From: Effrenium voratum
Taxonomy: Eukaryota; Sar; Dinophyceae; Suessiales; Symbiodiniaceae
Direction of reading: 5' to 3'
DNA: 64,000 nucleotides
Assembly: GCA_963377175.1 (NCBI GenBank)
Contig: CAUJNA010003494.1
Span: 807,256-871,255, forward strand
Within the stretch, counting starts at the first letter, position 1, and every line of letters begins with the position of its first letter. Made by a program: the position numbers and the translations under genes. The notes below the pieces were generated by a model. It was not told the origin of the DNA, did not search any database, and saw only the letters and a program-made list of their open reading frames with translations. Shown one piece after another: positions 8,012 through 16,377 of the stretch.

Positions 8012-9943
8012 TCACTCGGCAGTATAGCTTGGAGATGCGAGCATATTGCGGACACATTGCACCTTGCTATTTGGTGTCTGCTGCGTAAACTCTTCAGGTG
8101 GCACACGCTTTCGTGAGTTGCCCATGTCCATGTCTTGTCTTTGCCACTGTAGCCTCTCTTGCCACGCTTGCGCGTCGACGTTGGAAGAGTGCTGCAGCAC
8201 TTGCCAGGCTTCAATATTTCCCTTTGCTACAACAGGCCTGGCAATGATTCGAAAGGTCGCATTTGGAAGCAACTCTCTGCCCAAGTCAAGCAATGCAGTA
8301 GTCGAAACCAGCCATGACAATGTCATCTTCGGACGTGACTCGCTGCCAAGATCCGATGCCTCAACGCTCACACGCAAGCCGGCTTCGTCTGCCTCCTGTC
8401 GATTTTGCGGCTTTTTATTTCCGATCTGTACCAGTAACTCGACGCAATCGAGCAAGCAATCCTTCGGCCCTGTGATTTGCTCAGCGGCATCTACAACAAC
8501 CTCCTCTGCTCGCACCGCAGGAATTCCACTGCAGCCGCCGCTCGCTGAAAAACGTAATAAAGGCTTCGCAGTGCCAGTCCATGTCTGTGGCAGCATCCGA
8601 ATCTGTAAAACCTGTAAATAGTTGCGCGCCGCGCGACTTTGCCAAGCCTCCTCCTCCCTGATCGCAAGTCGCACAGAAAAGTTCAAGCCGCGTAGTGTTT
8701 GCAGTACAGTAAGCTGATCTTGAGGCTCGATGCTTCCAGGAGTAGTGATGCCGGCTGATGCAAACATTTCGTCTGCTTGCGCAGTAAACATTTTGGCTTC
8801 CAGCAATCCTGTGTGGTCCACAAGTTGCACGTCGATTGCATAGCACCGACGCTGCGCGCCTTCGTGCTGAGCACAGGCACTCTTGAAGCACTCGGAGCAG
8901 CCAGTATAGTGCCAATCCAAGGCGGTGCGCCGAGGATTAATGTCCACCAGGGTGACCCACGGGACTTCCCAAACTTCCGCGTTATCAAACTTGCGGCAGC
9001 CAGACGACGGCAGAAAGCAATCTAATGTCGACGCGGAAACATAAATGGCACGCGCCTGAGACCTGTTGCCGGCCAAAGCAGACCGGTTAGACAGCTTCCT
9101 AACAACATCTTGGCTGGTGTTGGACAGTGTGTCAGGATTCTCGCCGGTCAGAAAAGACGCAGCAAGTTCGCCGGTCAGAAGAGACGCAGCGGAGCCTTTC
9201 ACCCACTTGAACGCGAACCCGTTCTTGTCTTGCGAGGCTTGAACTGCAATCCCTGTTAGCAAGTATGCACTGCCAGCTTGCAGGCCAGCAACATCAGTGG
9301 CAAACTCCGCAAAACCTACTAGCTCGGCTTGCCAGCGCTCATTTTCAAATTTCTCCTCCACAAGTGCCTTACCCAAGCTTTTGCCTGACTTGGGAGTGAA
9401 AGCGTTTGCTTCGAGAACGCGACACTTGATGCGAACTAGACCTTCGCGCAAGCAGCTGGCGGCTTTGAAAGAGGTTTCTGGTATTGTCCGCGCTAAGTCT
9501 GCCAACTTAAGCTCTGGAAATCCACACAAGGAGCGTGAACTTTCTTCGTCTGCGGGCGCTACTTGCAGGTGCTTGTCAAAGCGAACCATGACTTGCACCC
9601 CTGAGTAGCTATATTTCATTTTATCGGCCTTGCGCAAAGACAGGGACACACAGGTTAAGCTTACCAGCTGTCCGGCATGAAAGACTTGCTTCGCTGCCTC
9701 TTTAAGTTCTCTCCAAGCCTCAATTTGTATGACTTGCTTGCGGCCCGGCCCGCAGACAAGATAGCAGGAGAGAACTTGATCTGTATCTTGGAAATCCACC
9801 AAGCGGCCCACGAGACGTCGGTCGGCTCCGAGCTTGCTTCCCTTGGACAACTCGTGTGGCTGTATCGCCATAGGCTTTTTCTCAGCAGCTGCATTAGTAC
9901 CTGACGTCGATCGGGAAAAAAACGAAGCAGCTTCACCGAGCAT
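8012..9943 (-). CDS. RPA-like single-stranded DNA-binding protein of a Helitron
   Basis: The 643-residue ORF resembles the large subunit of replication protein A. Residues about 40-130 form an OB-fold-like region (LVGRLVDF, then a SLSLRKADK segment). A second OB-like region spans about 165-255. A third, at about 325-395, starts WVTLVDINPR and carries a cysteine cluster (GCSECFKSACAQ and a later Cys) like the zinc ribbon of the RPA C-terminal DNA-binding domain. Two hairpins are read in frame near 251-267 (SLLTG, SFLTG). RPA-like genes are known companions of Helitrons in plants and some other eukaryotes, where they are thought to protect single-stranded intermediates. A hairpin lies 15 nt before the ATG and a GACTCATGCC box 159 nt before it. 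The 3' half was tandemly duplicated. Confidence 0.8.
   Translation of the reverse strand: MLGEAASFFSRSTSGTNAAAEKKPMAIQPHELSKGSKLGADRRLVGRLVDFQDTDQVLSCYLVCGPGRKQVIQIEAWRELKEAAKQVFHAGQLVSLTCVSLSLRKADKMKYSYSGVQVMVRFDKHLQVAPADEESSRSLCGFPELKLADLARTIPETSFKAASCLREGLVRIKCRVLEANAFTPKSGKSLGKALVEEKFENERWQAELVGFAEFATDVAGLQAGSAYLLTGIAVQASQDKNGFAFKWVKGSAASLLTGELAASFLTGENPDTLSNTSQDVVRKLSNRSALAGNRSQARAIYVSASTLDCFLPSSGCRKFDNAEVWEVPWVTLVDINPRRTALDWHYTGCSECFKSACAQHEGAQRRCYAIDVQLVDHTGLLEAKMFTAQADEMFASAGITTPGSIEPQDQLTVLQTLRGLNFSVRLAIREEEAWQSRAARNYLQVLQIRMLPQTWTGTAKPLLRFSASGGCSGIPAVRAEEVVVDAAEQITGPKDCLLDCVELLVQIGNKKPQNRQEADEAGLRVSVEASDLGSESRPKMTLSWLVSTTALLDLGRELLPNATFRIIARPVVAKGNIEAWQVLQHSSNVDAQAWQERLQWQRQDMDMGNSRKRVPPEEFTQQTPNSKVQCVRNMLASPSYTAE
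9143..9191. repeat. Two AGAAAA-type hairpin cores in the RPA-like gene
   Basis: Cores at 9147-9158 (GTC-AGAAAA-GAC) and 9174-9185 (GTC-AGAAGA-GAC), 27 nt apart and in frame. The outer arms are short (GCC/GC-type pairing). Confidence 0.75.
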
Positions 9944-9957
9944 TGCAAAGGGCGCAA

Positions 9958-9988
9958 TGTCAGGCGGGCAGAAAAGCCGCGCCAGACA
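9958..9988. repeat. AGAAAA-loop hairpin before the RPA-like start codon
   Basis: The outer arms TGTC/GACA and inner arms GGCG/CGCC are perfectly paired around GGC-AGAAAA-GCC, with one unpaired G on the right side. Confidence 0.9.
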
Positions 9989-10101
9989 ACTAGTGGAGTG
10001 TGTAGAAGTGTGTGCTCGTGGAACATCGTGACATAATGTGCAGTGTGTGCTCTTGAAGTGTGGGCTCTTAAATGCTAAACATCATAATGTTGCCATGATG
10101 G

Positions 10102-10111
10102 ACTCATGCCG
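10102..10111 (-). promoter_or_regulatory. Upstream GGCATGAG box of the RPA-like gene
   Basis: GACTCATGCC, 159 nt upstream of the ATG at 9943 and separated from it by a GT-rich stretch and a hairpin. Confidence 0.35.
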
Positions 10112-10434
10112 AAAAAAGGCTGCAAGCAGAGAGTAAGCCAAAAAAAACAGGTGCCGTCGCGAGAGTGCCAACATGCGTGTCTCTACCATCTATTTTTGGC
10201 CTTACAAAGACTTCCTTTGGTAGGGCATGACATGCTCCGTGCTCCCTTCCTATCATGCTGACGTTTTCCAAGCGTTGACAAACCAAAAGCACCACAGATT
10301 TTGAGCAAGCACAAACAGTACATATGCCTATGTTTGCTGCCTAGCGTATGCCCAGCACAGACACGACAGAACTGCACAGGCCCGCCGTGTGCTTTTCCAA
10401 TGCGCGCCGTCTCGATGTCGGTGGAACAGTGGCC

Positions 10435-10470
10435 GCCAGTCGCGCAGTCAGAAAAGACACACGCGCTGGC
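10435..10470. repeat. AGAAAA-loop hairpin in a spacer
   Basis: Outer arms GCCAG/CTGGC and inner CGCG/CGCG flank GTC-AGAAAA-GAC. It lies about 20 nt downstream of the stop codon of the 10490-10807 ORF. Confidence 0.85.
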
Positions 10471-10489
10471 AGCGGTAGCTCTCGCAGAC

Positions 10490-10807
10490 TTATTCTTGTT
10501 GCCTCATCCGCCACGCGCCAGGCCTGCGCAGTCTATTGTAGTCATTTTCCCATGCTGCGTGCCACCAGCGGAACTGATACCCGCCAGCACCAGTTTGACA
10601 ACGTCTGCAAGTCAGCGCTTCACAGGCTTGCGTGGGCAAGCGCCACCCTGGCGCACTACTTCCCCAGGGACATCTATGGATGATAAGAAACAGATCTTGA
10701 AACTGCCCAACTTGCGCGGGCTCCCGGGCACAGAACGCCTCAAAGGCTGAAATCATCGCTGCAGAGTCCACGCGTGCGTCATCGATCCCACGAGGCAGAT
10801 CGGCCAT
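10490..10807 (-). CDS. Possible small hypothetical protein
   Basis: A 105-residue ORF starting MADLPRG, with ATGGCC as in other starts here. A Cys pair (LTCRRCQ) and a Trp-rich C-terminus are visible. No family is recognised. Unlike its neighbours it has neither a hairpin before the ATG nor an obvious upstream box, although a hairpin follows its stop. It may be real or chance. Confidence 0.3.
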   Translation of the reverse strand: MADLPRGIDDARVDSAAMISAFEAFCAREPAQVGQFQDLFLIIHRCPWGSSAPGWRLPTQACEALTCRRCQTGAGGYQFRWWHAAWENDYNRLRRPGAWRMRQQE

Positions 10808-11428
10808 GGCAGCGATGTAGCCGGATGCAGTAGCAGTGCGTGTCAGTGGCGTAGCTAATCTAAGTGTCAGAGGTGAGGTTCTGCACGTGTACTTGTCATG
10901 AACCAATCACAGCCAGTACAATACATAAACGTGTGCAAGGAACTGTTCGGCTATCATGTAGGACATTGCTGTAAGACATAACATTGCAGGCATGCCGCGC
11001 AACCTGATGCTTCCTCAACCAAGACCAAAACACATCACCGCCTCGGATCTAAAAGAACTCACATGGAACCCGCGTTATAACATCGACATTCTCAAGCCCA
11101 GGGTGCGCTTCTGTTGCTCGATACCAAAACAAGCCTATGTTTCCTTTGCTCCCCTCCCAGTGCGCAAAGCTCTCATGGCATCACCGTGACCGCCTTCGGA
11201 AGTCAAAGTACTCACCTGGCACCCATCTTGAAGTCATACTATTAAGCACGATAATACGTACCACTTATCTTTTTGAAAAAAAAGGGGCTCAGAAAAAAAC
11301 ACTGTTTCCGCGCACCCAGTGCTTTTTCCAGTGAGGTGATGCCGCTGTTCACAGATCACGTCTCGGGCGATCTGAGCTGTGCATTCGCAGTGCTTGGCAG
11401 TGGCTTGACGCCTAACTACACGTATCAC
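10808..11428. other. Intergenic spacer without a recognisable gene
   Basis: About 620 bases between two small ORFs. No hairpin, box or convincing ORF was seen. Confidence 0.45.
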
Positions 11429-11510
11429 CAGCTCACGCGGTCAGAAAAGACACACGACGAGCTGCCTCTCTCCCGGCGCGCAAAACGGCCAGAAAAGGCG
11501 CGTTGTTTGC
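11429..11510. repeat. Two AGAAAA-loop hairpins downstream of a gene
   Basis: Copies at 11429-11464 (outer arms CAGCTC/GAGCTG, core GTC/GAC) and about 11480-11510 (inner arms AACG/CGTT, core GCC-AGAAAA-GGC). The second lies within 10 nt of the stop codon of the 11519-11917 gene. Confidence 0.85.
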
Positions 11511-11518
11511 ACGCGGCT

Positions 11519-11917
11519 TCAAGTGAGCGCTTTGGGCAAAGCAGTTTTGCCCACGGCCAAGGACACCGAGCGCCGCATGTCCTCCTCCGACAAAGCGGCG
11601 CTGAGCTTGCACTTCCGCCACGTAAGCCACTGGGCTGCAACCTCGTGGCCCTCGAGCGTCAAGCGCGCGCACTGCCTCTGCCGCTGCGCAGTTGGAACTT
11701 CCTGAGTCAAGACATCGAAGCAGTACTCACAAACTTGGCTCATCTGAAACTCGGTCTCCCCCGGCTTGGAATACCAAAAGTCCCGTGTGCGATGGTAGCA
11801 GCAGCACTCGCTCGCCTCTCTGCGCTGCGGCACTTCCAGCGCCGCTTCATAGCGGCCTTTCAGCCTCTGAAGCAAGTCTCCCTCCAAGCGGTACCACTGC
11901 GCATCTGAGGCAGCCAT
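11519..11917 (-). CDS. Small hypothetical protein, 132 residues
   Basis: The protein starts MAASDAQW from ATGGCT, with a hairpin beginning 6 nt upstream and a box 150 nt upstream (12067-12076), the arrangement shared by the other genes of this half. It is charged, with Cys residues near the middle (ECCCYH, then VCEYC), and has no recognised domain. Hairpins follow the stop codon closely. It may be a small accessory or cargo protein of the mobile element; function unknown. Confidence 0.6.
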   Translation of the reverse strand: MAASDAQWYRLEGDLLQRLKGRYEAALEVPQRREASECCCYHRTRDFWYSKPGETEFQMSQVCEYCFDVLTQEVPTAQRQRQCARLTLEGHEVAAQWLTWRKCKLSAALSEEDMRRSVSLAVGKTALPKALT

Positions 11918-11922
11918 GGCAC

Positions 11923-11943
11923 AGCGGGCAGAAAAGCCGCGCT
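11923..11943. repeat. AGAAAA-loop hairpin before a start codon
   Basis: Inner arms AGCG/CGCT flank GGC-AGAAAA-GCC with an unpaired G. It lies upstream of the ATG at 11917. Confidence 0.85.
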
Positions 11944-12066
11944 GCTAGAAGAAAAAAAGCTGTGATTTCCCTGCTTTGTTGCGGTGATGCTGTGTCGGTG
12001 CCTGGGCTTGTGATGAAGCTGTGTCAGTGCTTGCTGTCATGATGTTGCAATGTTGCAGCCATATTT

Positions 12067-12076
12067 AGCTCATGCA
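12067..12076 (-). promoter_or_regulatory. Variant upstream box
   Basis: AGCTCATGCA resembles the GGCTCATGCC boxes and lies 150 nt upstream of the 11519-11917 gene. Confidence 0.25.
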
Positions 12077-13115
12077 TAACCAGCTGCGGATAAGAGACAA
12101 CTCTGTTCTGTGTTGTGTTGACAAACGCAGGTGTCGACAATGAAACACGGAAAAACATGCTGTAAAAACCCCAAGCTTGCCTTCGCCTCTGTTGCCTGAT
12201 ATCTATCATGGTCGTCGCGATCACTCCAGCTCCCTCGCACATCACTCCAAAAAAACCGTAGCCAGGACACAACTCACGGCATCGCGAACGTCTGCATTGT
12301 TTTTTTTGCCATCTGTCAGATGAAGTATACACGCAGCACCAACTCACGTGGTCAGAAAAGACGCACGTGACCTGATGAAAACGAAGGAATCTGTGTCCGT
12401 TGAACAAACCGTACCGTACACAAAGCAACAAACAAGAAACCAATGTAACAAGGGGTCTCCACATGTCAACCCGCCCACCCTCATCCCGTGACTCCACGTG
12501 TGGGAGTCTGAGTTGACGGCGGTGGAGCCGGCTTGGTACCAGGGGCCAGTATACCAGACAAAAAGAACTAACCGTACCATGAACCAACCAAGTGATTCTT
12601 CGTTTTCAATTGCTCCCAAGGAAAGCTCACGTAATGTGGATCATTACCAAAGCTTCAACTGCGACCAGGAAACACCAATGATCATCTTACTACCAATGTC
12701 TAAATGATCCACGACGAGCTTGTCTACGCTACGACTCTGCAGTGCCACTACTTGGCGTCTAGATTCTGTGGCACTCTTGGCGTCTAGATTCCTGTAGATG
12801 CCTCCCCTCAAAGTACCCTGCGCCCGCTGCGCAGCTTGCTGCTCGTGCACACCATCTGCTTGCCAAAGCGTGCCAAAAATGCCCACTCAATGCTAGGCGC
12901 TACCACTGGCTTGCCAAAACCGGTCAGAAAAGACACAGTCTTTGAAGCAATAGATAATCCCTCACGCATACCAGTCTTCGGGGCTGATGCCCATTTCTTC
13001 TCGCGTCAGGTATGTCGAGTTCTGTGCATCCAGCTCTTCATAGAACTCAGCAAGAATCTGACGATGCTCTGCCTCCTCCTTTATCTGCTGCAGCTGATCT
13101 GGAGTCAAAGCATCA
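12077..13115. other. Intergenic spacer with two hairpins
   Basis: About 1 kb downstream of the helicase region. Hairpins lie at 12344-12370 (perfect outer arms TCACGTG/CACGTGA, core GTC-AGAAAA-GAC) and 12916-12943 (weaker arms). The remaining ORFs overlap on both strands and look spurious. Confidence 0.6.
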
Positions 13116-14590
13116 TCATCCTCGTGCGTGCGGCATTCCGTCTTCGTCTTCTCCCGCAGCGACTTCGTCGGCACCTGCAACACCGCGCATGGTGCGACGC
13201 TTGTTGCGGCCGCCGCCGAGTTTGCTGGCCGGCAATCGTTGTGGCTTGTCCGTGTAGCCAGGGTCTGGCAGCACGCCACGGAGGGACAGCATTTGAGTGA
13301 GGTCTGCCAGCTCAGCCTCGCTCAATGGGGCTCCAGTTTTTGCTTCCGACCACTTTCTGTGACGCTCGAGGTCATCTTGCAAGGAGGCTTTGCCAAAGAA
13401 ATGGCGTCCAGCAGTCTCATCGTGCTTGTTGTCCAGCTGTGCCTCTAAAGTGGAGCGGTACCGAAACAAGGCGGTCTCTGCAACGGCACGAAACACCCAG
13501 TAGTCAGGCACGTGGCGAAACGCCATGTGCCTGAAATCGGTCACGCGTGACAGCCCAACAAAGGCCAAGCCAGGCACCGTGCGAAACGGCTGCCAAGTAG
13601 GCTCGTGCGCCATATCGAACACACAGCCATCGGACAACGTCAGTCCCACTGTCATGCCATAGCTCAATACCAGCGGGAACTGCTCGCGGTAGAGCATGGG
13701 CATGCGCTCATGTCGAACGCGTTGCAGCCCAATGCACACGTATGTTGGATGGCCTTCTACCATGCATGGCCCAAGGTAGCCCGGAAAGTCCACAATCAAA
13801 TATTTCAAGCTTGATGCTGAGCAGCCTCCGACCTCTGCTGCGTTCCGTGATTTCGCTTGAGCTGCTTGCTGACCTGCTGCGCCGTCAGAAAAGACGGGCG
13901 CCGCTGCATGCCGGACAACTCCGACGATCTTGCCACGCAAGCCGTTCACCAAGTTCCACACTGTGCGAACATTGGACGTCAGCATCACGGGAGCGCCCCG
14001 GGTGCAGTGCAAAACTCGGCGCAGTCCGCCAAAGGAGTCACAAGAATGACGCTCTACCAACGGGCTCGAGTCTGCCGACCACACGCGCAAAATGCCCGTG
14101 CCACCTTCTGCTGCAGCGTCCTCGCCCAAACGGCGGCCGTTGAACTGGCCGGCGCGCTGCTTCTCACAAAAAAGGTGCACGCATTCTTCGTGGAAGCGCC
14201 GGATTTCTTCGGCCGTCAAAGTGCACTCTGGGCTGGTGAGATCGTGTGTCTTCCACAACGCGACATCTTCTTTTGTGTGTGCAGCATCGCGGAGTCTCAG
14301 CAGTGACTCCTTGTACAGCGAAACACCTGCCTGCCGATGCACACGTCGCAGGCGAATCACGTTGCGGATGCTGCCAAACAATCTTGCCCCAAGGTTGACA
14401 TCCGCATGATCTTTGCCCGTGGCCTGGGCGGCCGTGCTGAGCAAAGTTTTCGTCATCCTTCACTGCCACGGGGGGCAGCTGGCCAAAGTCGCCCGCAAGC
14501 ACGACTTTGACGCCACCAAAAGGCAAGCGCGCGCCACACTTGCAGGCGCCTTTGCGGTCACAGTGCTTAGGGTGGTAGGTTGCGTAACCG
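13116..14590 (-). pseudogene. Pif1-type Helitron helicase, C-terminal part, frame-broken
   Basis: Two frames together encode the second half of a superfamily 1 helicase. The first frame, from about 14590, has YHPKHCDRKGACKCG then PFGGVKVVLAGDFGQLPPV, the classic Helitron/Pif1 motif III region. A frame change near 14440, close to an AAAA run, leads to the 446-residue frame ending at 13116. That frame has FGSIRNVIRLRRVHR, APVMLTSNVRTVWNLVNG, LSYGMTVGLTLSDG (where the family normally has a KSQG-like motif) and FVGLSRV. A hairpin at 13878-13908 is in frame as APVFSDG. The role would be DNA unwinding during rolling-circle transposition. The frame breaks suggest decay or base-calling errors. Confidence 0.75.
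13878..13908. repeat. AGAAAA-loop hairpin in the helicase
   Basis: GCC-flanked core GTC-AGAAAA-GAC. It is in frame as VFSD, the alternative reading of the repeat. Confidence 0.75.
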
Positions 14591-15688
14591 CCACTGCTGC
14601 AAGCGCATGTGAATGTATGCCAAAACTTTCTTCTCGATCATTGACACTTCGTCCACTTCAAGCACTGCCATCTCTCCGAGCTCTGTGGCCATGGCGGCCA
14701 TGTCCTCTTCGGAGAGCGAGGACAGACCGCCGCCACCATTTGGGCGCAAGCGAAACAAGGACGCTATGGTGCGCGCGCCGCTGCCCATGTTGCTGGCAGC
14801 CACACCGGTATACGCGGCACGCACGATGCGGTCCTTGATGCCGCGCTGCCCCATCTCTGCATTGGCAGCTTGCACTGTTGTCGTCTTGCCTGTGCCTGCA
14901 GTCCCTAACAACAAGACGGGGCCGCACAGCTTCCAAAGACCACCCAGATCTGCTGGCAGAGGCAAATTCACGCCGGAAGCAGATGGCGCGCTCAAGTATG
15001 CCTCACACCAGGCGGACATGTGAGCAACAAAAGACTGCTGCGTTGGATCAAGCTGTGGAAGCTGCGGCGCAGAGGCATCGACGGGCAGGAAAGCCGCATC
15101 GACGCCTGCTGGCTGTGGCACATGCTGCAAGGCGATAGCGTCGGCGGGCAGAAAAGCCGCATCGACGCCTGCTGGCTGTGGAGCACGTTGCGGGGCGGAG
15201 GAATCGGCGGGCAGACAAGCCGCATCGACACCTGCTTGCTTTGGAATCAGGGCGATCGCATCTGCGTGCGAAATACCACCCTGACCAACACGTAAAGTCC
15301 AAGCATGAGTCTCAGGCAAAATGGCACTAGTCATATCATCTGGCAAAGCTTCCAGGCTCAAGCTGGAAGCAAAAGGATTCAAAGCATCCCACTCGGAGCG
15401 AGTCTCCTTGTCCACACAAAGCAAAGCATCCTCGTCCAAAGGCACAAGTTCGTGCAACGGGTTATACCCGGGCCGGCCCATGCTCTGCTCCTGCATGGCT
15501 CCGGCAACAAACCTGGCACGCTTGGCTTTTCTTTCCTCAGGATCTTCCAAGTCTTCATCGTCCTGGCGCCACGGATGGGGACAGAATACAGCATAGCGCC
15601 ACTGTCCCTCTTTGCTTGGCGAGGACAGATCTGCTCCCTGACTGACAGCTATGCGGTTTTGGCGCCGTGGCCGACGCATACACCGCAC
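14567..15688 (-). pseudogene. Pif1-type Helitron helicase, N-terminal part (Walker A and B)
   Basis: The ORF has a low-complexity region with three tandem hairpin-encoded peptides (AGVDAAFLPAD type), followed by LDPTQQSFV, a Walker A loop GTAGTGKTT, TAYTGVAASN-like sequence (AAYTGVAASNMG) and a Walker B motif EVDEVSMI. These are the hallmarks of the Pif1/RRM3 helicase fused to Rep in Helitrons. It ends in a stop at 14567; a one-base change of frame near 14595 restores the continuation into motif III. The upstream connection to the Rep ORF also requires frame changes near 15670 and 16377. Confidence 0.8.
15080..15225. repeat. Three tandem hairpin-containing units in the helicase
   Basis: Units of about 60-65 nt contain GGC-AGAAAA-GCC or a variant loop (AGGAAA, AGACAA). 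They translate to a repeated AGVDAAFLPAD-like peptide. Confidence 0.8.
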
Positions 15689-16377
15689 TCACGAAGAATC
15701 CTGTGCTTCACTTCTTCCCATAAGTCTGCATACAGTTTATTCTTGATAGCCTTCTGCTCCTTGCCGGCAGGTTTTTGGGAGCCCATGTAATTGAAATGCA
15801 CTGTACAAAGCTGCTCCAAACACTTTTTTGACAAGCCGGGCTTGACAAGGCCATTGCCGCGCTTGACATACGGCACCAAATCAAGCGCAAGCATCTGAAA
15901 AACAACTTTTTGCATGAGCTCCGTGGCGGGGCCACCTTTCCGCGGCCTCTCTCCCAAAATTGCCTCCAAGTAAAGCTCCAGCTGTAGACGCTTGGGCGTT
16001 GGCTTCTTGCCTTGACAAGCTTCCTGCACCGAGTATCTCATTTCTCCGTGCGCTGGCTGCCACGGAAACCCATGCTGCTCCGCCACAGATGCTCTATTTG
16101 CGGAGGTGTCCTCCAGAACACTCTGAGCTGTGGCACCAGCAGCAGGCTTTGCAGCAGACAGCAAAGTTGCATTGCTACTTGCAGCGACGCTACTTTGAGA
16201 CTGACCTTGCTGCTCAACTGTGGGAAGGACGGGCAGAAAAGCCGCATCCTTCCCGGTGGCTACCAGACATGCTGCGGTGCTAGCACTTTGCACGTCTACG
16301 GGCCGCCCGACGGATAGAACAGTCGCGTCGTTGCTGGCGGCGGCAACACTGTGAGAAGGCTGCTCGGCAGTGGGCAA
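15649..16377 (-). CDS. Linker region between the Rep and helicase frames
   Basis: A 242-residue reading frame overlaps the end of the Rep ORF in another frame. Its first half is low complexity, with peptides typical of hairpins (KDAAFLPVLP and the decayed NDATVLSV and SNATLLSA), so this frame has been the coding one. Its second half is a globular-looking segment (RLQLELYLEAILGERP, LCTVHFNYMGSQKP) ending CGVCVGHGAKTA. It reads naturally as the stretch joining Rep to helicase, separated by single-base frame changes near 16377 and near an AAAA run at about 15660. No independent start is likely. Confidence 0.55.
   Translation of the reverse strand: MPTAEQPSHSVAAASNDATVLSVGRPVDVQSASTAACLVATGKDAAFLPVLPTVEQQGQSQSSVAASSNATLLSAAKPAAGATAQSVLEDTSANRASVAEQHGFPWQPAHGEMRYSVQEACQGKKPTPKRLQLELYLEAILGERPRKGGPATELMQKVVFQMLALDLVPYVKRGNGLVKPGLSKKCLEQLCTVHFNYMGSQKPAGKEQKAIKNKLYADLWEEVKHRILRECGVCVGHGAKTA
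16222..16254. repeat. AGAAAA-loop hairpin with 8-bp perfect outer arms
   Basis: Outer arms GGGAAGGA/TCCTTCCC flank GGC-AGAAAA-GCC with the usual extra G. It is in frame as AAFLPV in the linker frame and lies just beyond the stop of the Rep frame. Confidence 0.9.

Larger units (their letters stand above)
5511..9058. repeat. Tandem duplication of about 1.77 kb
   Basis: Bases 5511-7284 recur at about 7285-9058 with only a handful of differences. The shared block TGAGAC is present at the left end, the junction and the right end, so the junction shows about 6 bp of microhomology. Each unit holds a GGCATGAG box, a spacer, two hairpins and the 3' half of an RPA-like gene. Differences include one-base indels near 5831 and 6708 in the left unit. 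This is a recent duplication. Confidence 0.95.

Noticed and set aside
12024..12587. 187-residue minus-strand ORF in the spacer after the helicase
   Set aside because: Its hairpin is read as CVFSD, but there is no leader or box and the composition is poor. Overlapping ORFs exist on both strands.
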